Below are positions 31,656-38,732 of a stretch of DNA of 38,732 bases, one piece after another (positions within the stretch are counted from its first letter, which is position 1; every line of letters begins with the position of its first letter). Below the pieces are notes generated by a model, which saw nothing but the letters and a program-made list of their open reading frames with translations, did not search any database and had not been told where the DNA came from. The stretch lies in the NCBI GenBank assembly GCA_944387145.1, contig CALXDU010000011.1, positions 1 to 38,732 on the forward strand, in the 5' to 3' direction. The position numbers were made by a program, and so were the translations under genes. The stretch comes from an uncultured Oscillospiraceae bacterium (GTDB lineage Bacteria; Bacillota; Clostridia; Oscillospirales; Oscillospiraceae).

Positions 31656-32442
31656 ACTGCAAAATATTTGGAAAACCTTCAACGCCGGCACCATTAACGA
31701 AAAAGTTGCCCTGCAAAACTTAAGCCTGACCATGGAAGAAGGGGACTTCGTTACCGTCATCGGCGGCAATGGCGCGGGAAAATCCACCATGCTCAACGCC
31801 GTGGCCGGTGTCTTTGGCGTGGACTCGGGAAAAATTTTGATTGACGGGGTGGATGTGACCAATCTGCCGGAATATAAACGGGCAAAATACATTGGCCGGG
31901 TGTTCCAGGACCCTATGATGGGTACCGCTGCTACCATGCAGATTGAAGAGAATCTGGCACTGGCAGCCCGACGGGGCCAGAGTCGTACCCTTCGGGCCGG
32001 CATCACCCGGGCAGAGCGGGAAGCCTATATGGAACAGCTGAAAATCCTGGGCCTTGGCCTGGAAAACCGGATGACTGCCAAGGTTGGTCTGCTGTCCGGC
32101 GGTCAGCGTCAGGCGCTGACGCTGCTGATGGCCACCTTGCAGCGGCCCAAGCTTTTGCTGCTGGACGAGCATACCGCAGCTCTTGATCCCAAAACCGCAG
32201 CCAAGGTGCTGGACGCTACCCAGCGGATCGTGCAGAAGGATAACCTGACTACCCTGATGATTACCCACAACATGCGTGATGCCATTGCCTACGGCAACCG
32301 CCTGATTATGATGTACGAGGGGCATGTGGTGGTGGACGTGTCCGGTGAGGAAAAGAAAAAGCTGACGGTGGAGCAGCTGCTGAACCTGTTCAGCCAGGCT
32401 TCCGGTTCCGACGAAGTGGACGATAAAATGGTGCTGTCCTGA
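31648..32442 (+). CDS. ABC importer ATPase (TrpZ-like)
   Basis: The 264-residue product energises the importer. Walker A GGNGAGKST, Q-loop VFQDPMMGT, signature LSGGQRQ, Walker B LLLLDEHTAALD and H-loop MITHNM are present. The His in DEHTAALD replaces the usual Pro; as far as I know this is common in this subfamily, so it is not a defect. It overlaps the permease gene by 8 bases and is followed by a strong terminator shared with the convergent peptidase gene. Confidence 0.93.
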   Translation: MLKLQNIWKTFNAGTINEKVALQNLSLTMEEGDFVTVIGGNGAGKSTMLNAVAGVFGVDSGKILIDGVDVTNLPEYKRAKYIGRVFQDPMMGTAATMQIEENLALAARRGQSRTLRAGITRAEREAYMEQLKILGLGLENRMTAKVGLLSGGQRQALTLLMATLQRPKLLLLDEHTAALDPKTAAKVLDATQRIVQKDNLTTLMITHNMRDAIAYGNRLIMMYEGHVVVDVSGEEKKKLTVEQLLNLFSQASGSDEVDDKMVLS

Positions 32443-32454
32443 AAAAAGATAGAA

Positions 32455-32492
32455 AAATTCCGGAAAACCCTTTGGTTTTCCGGAATTTCTTT
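32455..32492. terminator. Bidirectional terminator after the trpXYZ-like operon
   Basis: AAATTCCGGAAAACC (32455-32469) pairs perfectly with GGTTTTCCGGAATTT (32474-32488) around a 4-base loop. T-rich sequence follows on both strands. Confidence 0.9.
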
Positions 32493-32510
32493 TGTTATAA
32501 GGAAGATTTA

Positions 32511-33857
32511 TCATCCCTTTACGGGATCAGCGCCCAGGTATTCTTCCAGGCACAGCCCGGAATCCTTCAGATCCAGGGCAACCTCTTTGCCCACATAGCG
32601 GAAATGCCAGGGCTCATCAATGATGCCGGTGTAGTATTCTTTATCGGCGCGGTAGCGTACAATGAAACCATAATCCCAGCAGTGCTCCTGAAACCAGGCC
32701 ACGGCTTCATCACCCAGCAGATCTACCGCCAGACCCAGATGATGCTCACTGGTACCGGGCAGAGCCACGGTTTCCAGAGCCTTCTCCCGGGCCTGGGAAA
32801 AGTCCATGTCCAGATTTTCCATATATTCCTGGGTGCGGTTTTCCAGAATGGTGGTTTGCTCCTTCACGGTCCGGTAGGCGGAGTTGAAGATATAGTCGAT
32901 GCCGGCGTTATTGCAGTCTTGCAGCATCTGCACCAGAGCATCATAGCAAACCTGATCTACATCGTGGTAGTCCACCACATTCACCAGCTCCATCTGGTAG
33001 TCGGCAGGGACCGGATTCCGGGCGTTGACCAGAATCACATCGATTCCCTTAGGGGTAAAGTAGTGGGTTCTTCCGTCGATGACTGTAGGCCCTACGGCGG
33101 CGGAACCATCCTCTGTGAGATAGTAATGGTATTCTCCCATCTGGAGCCAGCCCCGGGCCATCCAGCCGGACTCGTCAAAATAGTATCGTTTCCCGTCGAT
33201 TACCTGCCAGCCCACCACCATGGGGCCTTCGGGGGAGAAGTAGCGGGTGCCTTCTTCCGTTTCCTCCCAGCCGGTGTGCATTTTGCCGTCTTCCTGGAAG
33301 CAGAAAATGTCCTCGCCCAAGGTGGTAACGCCTGTTGCCAGGATTCCCTCGGAATCAAAGTAGTATCGTCCCTCTTCCAGATTCAAAAATCCGGTATACA
33401 GAATACCATCGGCGTCAAAGAAATACCGGTTTCCGTCAATGTCTTTCCAGCCAGTGACCAGAACGCCCTGATCTAAATAGTACCGCAGATCTCCCAGCCA
33501 CAGCCATCCTTCCACCATGGTGCCGTTGCCGCCGAAATAGTAGGTGTTGCCATCCACTTCCTGCCAGCCGGTGGCCATGACGCCGGAGGAGTCAAAATAG
33601 TAGGTAATGCCGTCAATGCCCTGAAAGCCGGTATAGGGTGTGCCGTCGTTGTGAAGAAAGTAGCGCTGCTGTCCCAGTTCCAGCCAGCCCGAAACCGGAT
33701 CACCGTAAAAGTCCTGGTAGTAGCGCACACCATCTTCTTCCACCCATCCGCTGCGGTCTACGAAATGCTCATACCAATACCAGCCGCCTGCTGTGGAAAG
33801 TACAATTGCGGCGCACAGAATCCCAATCGGCAGAATCTGCCGGATTTTTTCTCTCAT
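32511..33857 (-). CDS. VanY-type D,D-carboxypeptidase with 12 cell-wall-binding repeats
   Basis: The 448-residue product starts with a basic/hydrophobic anchor (about residues 5-28). Residues about 36-280 are twelve 20-residue repeats of choline-binding/CW type (pattern xxxGxxYYFxxxGxMxTGW). The last 165 residues are a VanY/LAS peptidase domain: SAYRTVKEQ, the zinc motif SEHHLGLAVD and EPWHFRYVG are intact. It should trim D-Ala-D-Ala peptide ends of peptidoglycan while held on wall polymers. I start at ATG 33857, where AGGGAGG lies 6 bases upstream, not at 33887, which overlaps the -10 box. The glycosyltransferase gene is divergent, with a shared control region. Confidence 0.92.
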   Translation of the reverse strand: MREKIRQILPIGILCAAIVLSTAGGWYWYEHFVDRSGWVEEDGVRYYQDFYGDPVSGWLELGQQRYFLHNDGTPYTGFQGIDGITYYFDSSGVMATGWQEVDGNTYYFGGNGTMVEGWLWLGDLRYYLDQGVLVTGWKDIDGNRYFFDADGILYTGFLNLEEGRYYFDSEGILATGVTTLGEDIFCFQEDGKMHTGWEETEEGTRYFSPEGPMVVGWQVIDGKRYYFDESGWMARGWLQMGEYHYYLTEDGSAAVGPTVIDGRTHYFTPKGIDVILVNARNPVPADYQMELVNVVDYHDVDQVCYDALVQMLQDCNNAGIDYIFNSAYRTVKEQTTILENRTQEYMENLDMDFSQAREKALETVALPGTSEHHLGLAVDLLGDEAVAWFQEHCWDYGFIVRYRADKEYYTGIIDEPWHFRYVGKEVALDLKDSGLCLEEYLGADPVKG

Positions 33858-33886
33858 TTCCAGCCTCCCTGGAAGTTTTTGGTTCA

Positions 33887-33915
33887 ATTATAACCCGAAA
33901 TACACCGGAATGCAA
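33887..33915 (-). promoter_or_regulatory. Promoter of the VanY-type gene
   Basis: On the minus strand TTGCAT (plus 33910-33915), a 17-base spacer, and TATAAT (plus 33887-33892), about 29 bases upstream of the ATG. Confidence 0.75.
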
Positions 33916-33950
33916 CCTATGAACAAACCGGCAAGGAGAATTCACAACCC

Positions 33951-33982
33951 CTTAGGAAAATGATAGGAAAAACTTAAGAAGT
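33951..33982 (+). promoter_or_regulatory. Candidate response-regulator site, second copy of the exporter-operon motif
   Basis: CTTAG at 33951, GATAG at 33962 and CTTAA at 33973 are spaced by exactly 11 bp. The 19-mer at 33964-33982 (TAGGAAAAACTTAAGAAGT) matches the one at 15198-15216 at 17 of 19 positions. It lies between the VanY and glycosyltransferase promoters and may act on either. Confidence 0.55.
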
Positions 33983-34008
33983 TTGCCAGTAGAAATTTTG
34001 CCGGAATC

Positions 34009-34017
34009 TGGTATAAT
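34009..34017 (+). promoter_or_regulatory. Extended -10 promoter of the glycosyltransferase gene
   Basis: TGG-TATAAT at 34009-34017. At 17-base spacing the -35 position reads GTAGAA, which is no match. An extended -10 without a -35 fits a promoter that needs an activator, and the tandem motif ends six bases upstream of the expected -35. Confidence 0.65.
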
Positions 34018-34079
34018 AGAACCAAAACAGGATTTCTTTCCCGGTGTAGAGCTGATGATGGATACGGAGGATAATACGC

Positions 34080-35249
34080 ATGGCATCCCAGGAAACCAAA
34101 TTGAAAGTTCTGATTACCACGGATTTGTTCACCACGGAGACCAACGGCGTGGTAACGTCGGTGAAAAATCTCTTTGATCAACTGACGGCCAAAGGGCACG
34201 ATGTGCGGATTTTGACCATATCGGACAGTTTCCATTCCCACAAGGAAGGGGCGGTATATTATGTCCGCTCGGTGCCGCTGAAGGGAGTATATCCGGATTT
34301 GCGGATGCCCACTTCTTACCGCAGCCGCCTGATTCAGGAAATCATCGACTGGAAGCCGGACGTGGTGCACAGCCAGTGTGAATTTTTCAGCTTCCAGTTT
34401 GCTGCCCGGATTTCCCGGATCACCGGTGCGCCCATTGTCCATACTTATCATACTTTGTATGAGCAATATCTGACCTCCTATGTGGTACCCAGCAAGCGGC
34501 TGGGAGAGTTTGTGGCAAAGATGTTCTCCCGAAACCGGCTGCGCAATGTGAAAACTCTGGTGGCCCCCACTTTAAAAGTGGAAAATGCCCTGCAAGGGTA
34601 CGGCCTGCACGCACCCATCAGCGTGGTGCCCAGCGGTATCAGCCTGGAGCAGCACCACCAGCGGCTGAGCCCAGAGCAGCGCTGCCAGATGCGCCAATCC
34701 CTGGGTATCGGAGAGGATGACCGGGTGATGCTGAACTTGGGCCGTCTGGGGGGGGAAAAAAATCTGGGAGAACTGATGGAACTGTTTGCCCAGGCCCGTC
34801 AGCACAATGACAAGCTGAAATTCCTCATTGTAGGCGACGGTCCTGTGAGAGAGGATTTGCAGCGCCAGGCCCAGCGGCTGGGTGTGGCGGAACATGTAAT
34901 CTTTACCGGCATGGTAGACCCGTCTCAGGTGCAGAATTACTACCAGCTGGGGGATATTTTTGTCAGTGCCTCCACCAGTGAAACCCAGGGCCTTACTTAT
35001 ATTGAAGCTGCCGCCAACGGCCTGCCCCTGCTGTGCCGTCAGGATGACTGCCTGGCGGATGTGCTTCAGGAGGGGCAGAACGGCTACGAGTATACCAGCG
35101 CGGAGGAATTCTTACAGGCCATCGACATGGCGATGCACGATACCCAGTGGCGGGAGACCGCTGCCCGGCGCAGTCAGGAGATTGCCGCCGCTTTTGATAA
35201 AAAAGCCTTTGGCGAGGCCATTGAGAATATCTATGAATCGGTGCTGTGA
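34080..35249 (+). CDS. GT4 glycosyltransferase, probable diacylglycerol glucosyltransferase type
   Basis: The 389-residue product is a GT-B fold, family 4 glycosyltransferase. The N-terminal domain has LITTDLFTTETNGVVTSV and DVVHSQCEFFSFQ; the C-terminal nucleotide-sugar domain has VPSGIS, LNLGRLGGEKN, FLIVGDGP and the EX7E motif in SETQGLTYIEAA. This resembles the clostridial/lactic 1,2-diacylglycerol 3-glucosyltransferases making membrane glycolipid anchors, but GT4 acceptors are hard to assign. GGAGG lies 9-10 bases before ATG 34080. Its promoter shares an operator-like motif with the exporter operon. Confidence 0.85.
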   Translation: MASQETKLKVLITTDLFTTETNGVVTSVKNLFDQLTAKGHDVRILTISDSFHSHKEGAVYYVRSVPLKGVYPDLRMPTSYRSRLIQEIIDWKPDVVHSQCEFFSFQFAARISRITGAPIVHTYHTLYEQYLTSYVVPSKRLGEFVAKMFSRNRLRNVKTLVAPTLKVENALQGYGLHAPISVVPSGISLEQHHQRLSPEQRCQMRQSLGIGEDDRVMLNLGRLGGEKNLGELMELFAQARQHNDKLKFLIVGDGPVREDLQRQAQRLGVAEHVIFTGMVDPSQVQNYYQLGDIFVSASTSETQGLTYIEAAANGLPLLCRQDDCLADVLQEGQNGYEYTSAEEFLQAIDMAMHDTQWRETAARRSQEIAAAFDKKAFGEAIENIYESVL

Positions 35250-35255
35250 CCTTTG

Positions 35256-35287
35256 ACGCACCGTCCGAAACAGGACGGTGCGTTTTG
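35256..35287 (+). terminator. Intrinsic terminator after the glycosyltransferase gene
   Basis: ACGCACCGTCC (35256-35266) pairs perfectly with GGACGGTGCGT (35273-35283) around a 6-base loop, then TTT-G-TT. The T run is short, and no separate promoter is visible before the next gene at 35311, so it may be leaky. Confidence 0.75.
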
Positions 35288-35310
35288 TTCAGAACGAAAG
35301 AGGAGAGCGT

Positions 35311-35946
35311 ATGAAAATTGCCAGAATATTTGCGGGGCTGTTTGCCGCCGCCGGACTGGTGCTGATGCTGGGGACAGTGGGACTGTGCCTGGCAAATTTG
35401 AATGCCCCGGTGAAGGTGGACCAGATTCCCGAAGGCGCAGTGCAGCGCAGTCAGGAGCTGATGGACGCCGTTTCCGCTGGAGATTACCAGTCGGTATCTG
35501 CACAGATTTATGGCCAGCCGGATCTGGGGTTCTCCGGGAGTTTGGAGGATGCCGTAAGCGACCGGTTCTGGCAGGTGTACCTGGACAGCCTTTCTTATGA
35601 ATTTCTGGGGGACTGCTATGTGTCGGATGCCGGATTTGCCCGTCAGGTTCGCCTTACTGCCCTGGATTTACCGGCAATGGTGCTGGACATGCAGCAGCGC
35701 TGCCATGACCTGCTCCAGCAGAGGGTGGAGGCAGCTACGGAGATGGAAGAACTGTATGACGAAGAAAATAACTTTCGCCAGGATCTGATTGACCAGGTGA
35801 TGAATCAGGCGGTGGAAGAAGCATTGCAGCAGGAACACAAGACGGTTTCTTATGATGTGGTGCTGGATTTGGTGCTGCGGGACGGTCAGTGGTGGGCCGT
35901 TCCCAACCAGGCACTGCTGGCTGCTTTGTCCGGCGGCATTGGCTAA
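35311..35946 (+). CDS. Small exported or membrane-anchored protein, unrecognised
   Basis: I do not recognise this 211-residue protein. It has one N-terminal hydrophobic segment (about residues 5-29), so it is anchored or secreted, followed by a soluble domain. An Asp/Tyr/Gln-rich stretch (about 45-75) precedes a helical, Gln/Glu-rich region (about 118-175), and the end reads LVLRDGQWWAVPNQALLAAL, like the last strand and helix of an NTF2/SnoaL-like or DUF4878-like fold. AGAGGAG lies 5 bases before ATG 35311. It starts 24 bases after a terminator and 12 bases before the next gene, so it begins a three-gene envelope operon. Confidence 0.75.
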   Translation: MKIARIFAGLFAAAGLVLMLGTVGLCLANLNAPVKVDQIPEGAVQRSQELMDAVSAGDYQSVSAQIYGQPDLGFSGSLEDAVSDRFWQVYLDSLSYEFLGDCYVSDAGFARQVRLTALDLPAMVLDMQQRCHDLLQQRVEAATEMEELYDEENNFRQDLIDQVMNQAVEEALQQEHKTVSYDVVLDLVLRDGQWWAVPNQALLAALSGGIG

Positions 35947-35958
35947 GGAGGGGAAACA

Positions 35959-37206
35959 ATGGCGTATCAACCGAAATTTGCGAAAACCCCGGGAAAAGCA
36001 CCCCTTCCTCCCGTCCGTCAGGAGAAACCCAAAAAGAAGCGCAGCAAAGCACAATGGGCTGCTCTGATTTTGCTGACGATTCTCATTGTTCATGCATCCA
36101 CAATGGCTACTGCGGAACTTTTGGGAAGAATGTATCAGAATTTGGGAAGACCCAAACTCTCCGAGCCCTCCCGCACTGCCAGTGTGGCCATTGGCCAGCA
36201 GGTCAATACTTACCTGACCGGCCAGATTTCCGCCGCCAGAGAATCCCTGCTTTCTTCAGACAAGCCGGTGATCGAAGTGGAGCCGGTGCGCAAGCGCTAC
36301 TGGATTGAAGCAGACGCCCAGGTAGCTCCGGAGCCGAACCCGGAGTGCTATGGGGAAACCACAGACCCGGAAGTGCTCAAACAGGTGCTGGAGGATGCGG
36401 CCTGGCTGCTGGAAGACCAGAAGCTGTATTTTACACCGGAAGTGGAGCTGTTCCAGGACAGCGTGGTCCGGTATTATCTGGATGACAGTATTTTTGCCAT
36501 CACCTGGAAGGAAGTCCATGATGGTTCGGTCTATACTTTCTCCGAAATTAAGGTTTCCGACCCCTCCCAGTTCCGCCGCCATTTGGCGGGTGGGGAGTAT
36601 GGCTCGGAAATGCAGTATCTGACCACAGAAATGGCGGCCAGCGTCAATGCGGTGGTGGCCTCTGCCGGTGACTTCTATCGGTTCCGGGATTTTGGCGCCG
36701 TGGTCTACCAGGGGGTTGCCCGAAGGGTTGAGGGTACTTACGCCGAAACCTGCTATATTGATACCAACGGCGACATGCACTTTACCTACGCCGGAGAAGT
36801 GCTGACAGTGGAGGATGTGCAGAAATTCGTGGACGAAAACAGCATTTCCTTCAGTCTGGCCTTCGGCCCGGTGCTGGTGGATAACTATGAAGTAAAGGAA
36901 CCGACCTGGTACGGCGTTGGAGAAATTAACGAAGGCTATGCCCGGTCCGCTCTGTGCCAGATGGGGCCGCTGCACTACATTGTGGCCACCGCCAATACGG
37001 AGGGACCCTATCAGGAGATTCCCACGGTGCAGATGTTCACCAAAAACATTGCGGCCACCGGCTGCAAAATGGCCTACTGCCTGGATGGCGGCCAGACGGC
37101 TACCATTGTCATGAACGACCAGCTGATTAACCGCCCGGTTTATGGTCAGCAGCGGAAAATCAGCGATATCATCTATTTTGCCACGGCTGTTCCGGAGGGA
37201 GGTTAA
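35959..37206 (+). CDS. Membrane-anchored phosphodiester glycosidase-type protein (NAGPA-like domain)
   Basis: The 415-residue product has a proline/lysine-rich cytoplasmic start, one membrane segment (about residues 32-53) and a large extracellular part. From about residue 215 it resembles the phosphodiester glycosidase (NAGPA, PF09992) domain: NAVVASAGDFY, the FSLAFGPVLVDN block, and AYCLDGGQTATIVMNDQLINRP near the end, corresponding to the family's LDGG(S)ST motif. Relatives cleave sugar-1-phosphodiesters, including wall teichoic-type linkages in bacteria. AAGGAGG lies 7 bases before the ATG. It is followed 4 bases later by the Lgt-like gene. Activity is inferred from family resemblance. 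Confidence 0.82.
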   Translation: MAYQPKFAKTPGKAPLPPVRQEKPKKKRSKAQWAALILLTILIVHASTMATAELLGRMYQNLGRPKLSEPSRTASVAIGQQVNTYLTGQISAARESLLSSDKPVIEVEPVRKRYWIEADAQVAPEPNPECYGETTDPEVLKQVLEDAAWLLEDQKLYFTPEVELFQDSVVRYYLDDSIFAITWKEVHDGSVYTFSEIKVSDPSQFRRHLAGGEYGSEMQYLTTEMAASVNAVVASAGDFYRFRDFGAVVYQGVARRVEGTYAETCYIDTNGDMHFTYAGEVLTVEDVQKFVDENSISFSLAFGPVLVDNYEVKEPTWYGVGEINEGYARSALCQMGPLHYIVATANTEGPYQEIPTVQMFTKNIAATGCKMAYCLDGGQTATIVMNDQLINRPVYGQQRKISDIIYFATAVPEGG

Positions 37207-37210
37207 GACC

Positions 37211-38206
37211 ATGGAGCGGATAGCCTATATTTCAGGAGAAACCGTTATCTATTGGAACTCCATTGTCCTGACTCTGGCGGCTATGGTTGCCATCTGCTTT
37301 TTCCTGGCCTTTTATCTGGGAAAAACCGGGAATGCGGCTGCAGGCTTTGCAGTGGTGCCGGTCAGTCTGGCTTTGAGCCTGGTGTTTGCCCGGTTCGTCC
37401 ACTGGTATTGCCGCACCGACAGCTATGCCAGCTTCCAGGCTGCCATGACCGACTACTCTTCCGGCGGTTATGCCCTGCTGGGTGTGTTCGTCGGATGCCT
37501 GGTGGCTGCAGGAATTGTGCGGATTCTCTTCCTGAACCGAAACCTGCCCCAGATGCTCGACTGCATGTGCCTTGCGGGCTGCGCGGGCATCAGTGTGGGG
37601 CGGCTGGCTTCCTTCTTCAACAGTTCTGACCGGGGGCAGATTGTGCAGTCCATACAGTCTCTTCCCTGGGTTTATCCCGTGACCAATGCGGTGTCCGGAG
37701 CTACGGAGTGCCGCCTGGCGACCTTCGTCATTCAGGCGATGGTGGCGGCTGTGCTGTTCCTTTGCCTGACGGTCTTTGATTTAGCGAGCCATCGCCGGGG
37801 CAGAGGGAAAGAGGGGGATACCTGCTTGCTGTTCCTGCTATGCTACGGCGCTTCTCAGGTGGTGCTGGACAGCACCCGGTATGATTCTTTGTTTTTCCGC
37901 AGCAACGGCTTTGTCAGCATCGTCCAGGTGCTGGGAGCGGTTGTCATGGTGTTTGCCGTGGTGATGTTCTCGGTGCGGCTGGTCAAGCACCGGGGGTTCC
38001 GGCTGTGGTATGTTCCCATTTGGCTGGCCATTGCGGCGGCCATTGGCGGGGCCGGATACATGGAGTATTACGTCCAGCGCCGGGGAAACGAGGCGGTATT
38101 TGCCTACAGCGTTATGAGCGGATGCCTGCTCGGAGTCATTGCCCTGACCTTGCTGATCCGGGGGATTGGCACCGCTGCCTGGAGACGCAGCCGCACTCTT
38201 TTGTAA
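37211..38206 (+). CDS. Lgt-like polytopic membrane protein, probably catalytically degenerate
   Basis: The 331-residue product has about eight membrane segments and follows prolipoprotein diacylglyceryl transferase (Lgt) in layout: GGYALLGVFVG for the HGG loop, AGISVGRLASFFN for the Lgt GRxGNFxNxE signature, and CYGASQVVLDSTR for YGxxRxxxExxR. By E. coli numbering, Arg143 and Tyr235 are kept, but His103, Asn146, Glu151, Arg239 and Glu243 correspond to Leu, Ser, Ser, Gln and Asp. It is therefore unlikely to be the housekeeping Lgt. GGAGG lies upstream of ATG 37211, and it is the last gene of the envelope operon. The alignment is by eye. Confidence 0.72.
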   Translation: MERIAYISGETVIYWNSIVLTLAAMVAICFFLAFYLGKTGNAAAGFAVVPVSLALSLVFARFVHWYCRTDSYASFQAAMTDYSSGGYALLGVFVGCLVAAGIVRILFLNRNLPQMLDCMCLAGCAGISVGRLASFFNSSDRGQIVQSIQSLPWVYPVTNAVSGATECRLATFVIQAMVAAVLFLCLTVFDLASHRRGRGKEGDTCLLFLLCYGASQVVLDSTRYDSLFFRSNGFVSIVQVLGAVVMVFAVVMFSVRLVKHRGFRLWYVPIWLAIAAAIGGAGYMEYYVQRRGNEAVFAYSVMSGCLLGVIALTLLIRGIGTAAWRRSRTLL

Positions 38207-38215
38207 ATCGTGCAG

Positions 38216-38245
38216 ACGGCACAGCCTGTTGGCTGTGCCGTTTTT
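38216..38245 (+). terminator. Intrinsic terminator after the Lgt-like gene
   Basis: ACGGCACAGCC (38216-38226) pairs perfectly with GGCTGTGCCGT (38231-38241) around a TGTT loop, followed by TTTT. Confidence 0.9.
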
Positions 38246-38258
38246 GCCGGGGGCACCA

Positions 38259-38288
38259 TTGACAAATCCAGCCAAGCCCATGTATAAT
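38259..38288 (+). promoter_or_regulatory. Promoter of the transketolase gene
   Basis: TTGACA at 38259-38264, an 18-base spacer, and TATAAT at 38283-38288, about 55 bases before the ATG. Confidence 0.85.
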
Positions 38289-38343
38289 GTGGTAGAAAAA
38301 GCGGGGTATCACTTATCCCACGTATCGTATGAAGGAGGACATT

Positions 38344-38732
38344 ATGACAAGCAACGAAAAGAAGCAGCTGCAAATCACTGCCTGCAAGGTTCGGATGGGC
38401 GTCATTGAGGCAACCCATGGTGCCAAGGCGGGACATCCCGGCGGCAGTCTGTCTGCTGCGGACATGTTTACTTATCTGTACTTCAAGGAAATGAACATTG
38501 ACCCCGCCAACCCCAAGTGGGCGGACCGGGACCGGTTCGTGCTGTCCAAGGGCCACACCGCCCCGGGACTGTATGCGGCACTGGCAAACCGGGGATTCTT
38601 CCCGGTGGAGGATCTGCCCACCCTGCGGCATATTGATTCCTACCTTCAGGGCCATCCCAACATGAACACCGTCCCCGGTGTGGATATGTCCACCGGCTCT
38701 CTGGGCCAGGGCATTTCCTGCGCCGTGGGCAT
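38344..38732 (+). CDS. Transketolase N-terminal subunit (partial, cut by the window end)
   Basis: Translation from ATG 38344, with GAAGGAGG just upstream, stays open to the window end (about 129 residues). It shows the thiamine-diphosphate-dependent transketolase N-terminal region: ATHGAKAGHPGGSLSAAD, DRFVLSKGHTAPGLYAAL and the start of MSTGSLGQGIS. The short N-terminus fits the split transketolases of Firmicutes, in which a second gene encodes the C-terminal half; that gene would lie beyond the window. It works in the non-oxidative pentose phosphate pathway. Confidence 0.92.
   Translation, partial: MTSNEKKQLQITACKVRMGVIEATHGAKAGHPGGSLSAADMFTYLYFKEMNIDPANPKWADRDRFVLSKGHTAPGLYAALANRGFFPVEDLPTLRHIDSYLQGHPNMNTVPGVDMSTGSLGQGISCAVG

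Overview
The window looks like chromosomal DNA of an anaerobic, gut-type clostridium, most likely of the Oscillospiraceae/Ruminococcaceae group. The evidence is a moderately GC-rich sequence, near-consensus sigma-A promoters, strong AGGAGG ribosome sites, a three-subunit [FeFe] hydrogenase, SLH-type and choline-binding-type surface repeats, and lipoprotein-based ABC systems. The family placement is inferred from style and gene content; no marker gene for taxonomy is present. I see no rRNA, tRNA, CRISPR array, insertion sequence or prophage, and no gene-free stretch longer than 300 bases.

Layout. 1-5.5 kb: an SLH-type surface protein whose ribosome site sits in a hairpin, a divergent NhaC-type antiporter, and an alcohol/aldehyde dehydrogenase pair. 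5.5-9.2 kb: an argG-argH-argF operon on the minus strand, with a consensus promoter bracketed by two ARG boxes. 9.3-15.1 kb: a YesL-like membrane protein, an esterase, phosphoglucomutase, a MATE exporter and a PlsC acyltransferase. 15.2-20.7 kb: a MacAB-like exporter operon with two different adaptors, one ATPase and one permease. 20.7-25.1 kb: a repeat-containing surface protein with RidA, then a MoxR ATPase/VWA pair. 25.3-29.5 kb: hydC-hydB-hydA, an NADH/ferredoxin-type [FeFe] hydrogenase. 29.5-32.5 kb: a TrpXYZ-type ABC importer. 32.5-38.2 kb: cell-envelope genes, namely a VanY-type peptidase with 12 wall-binding repeats, a GT4 glycosyltransferase, a small exported protein, a phosphodiester glycosidase-type protein and a degenerate Lgt-like membrane protein. 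The window ends inside a transketolase N-terminal subunit gene.

The most unusual part is the exporter operon. Its second adaptor has about 300 residues inserted at the tip of its coiled-coil hairpin, including a 31-unit Ser-Asp-Pro array encoded by a 9-bp tandem DNA repeat. The start of that gene overlaps the preceding ATPase gene by 116 bp, so one DNA segment encodes an acidic tail in one frame and a basic leader in another. A 19-bp motif (TAGGAAxAACTTAAGAAxT) lies upstream of this operon and again upstream of the GT4 gene 18.8 kb away, at distances from the -10 box that differ by exactly 11 bp. This suggests one OmpR-type regulator linking export and envelope glycolipid synthesis. A second candidate for novelty is the 35.3-38.2 kb envelope operon, whose Lgt-like protein has lost most of the residues Lgt needs for catalysis.

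All calls come from reading the sequence and family knowledge. No database search, folding calculation or structure prediction was run.
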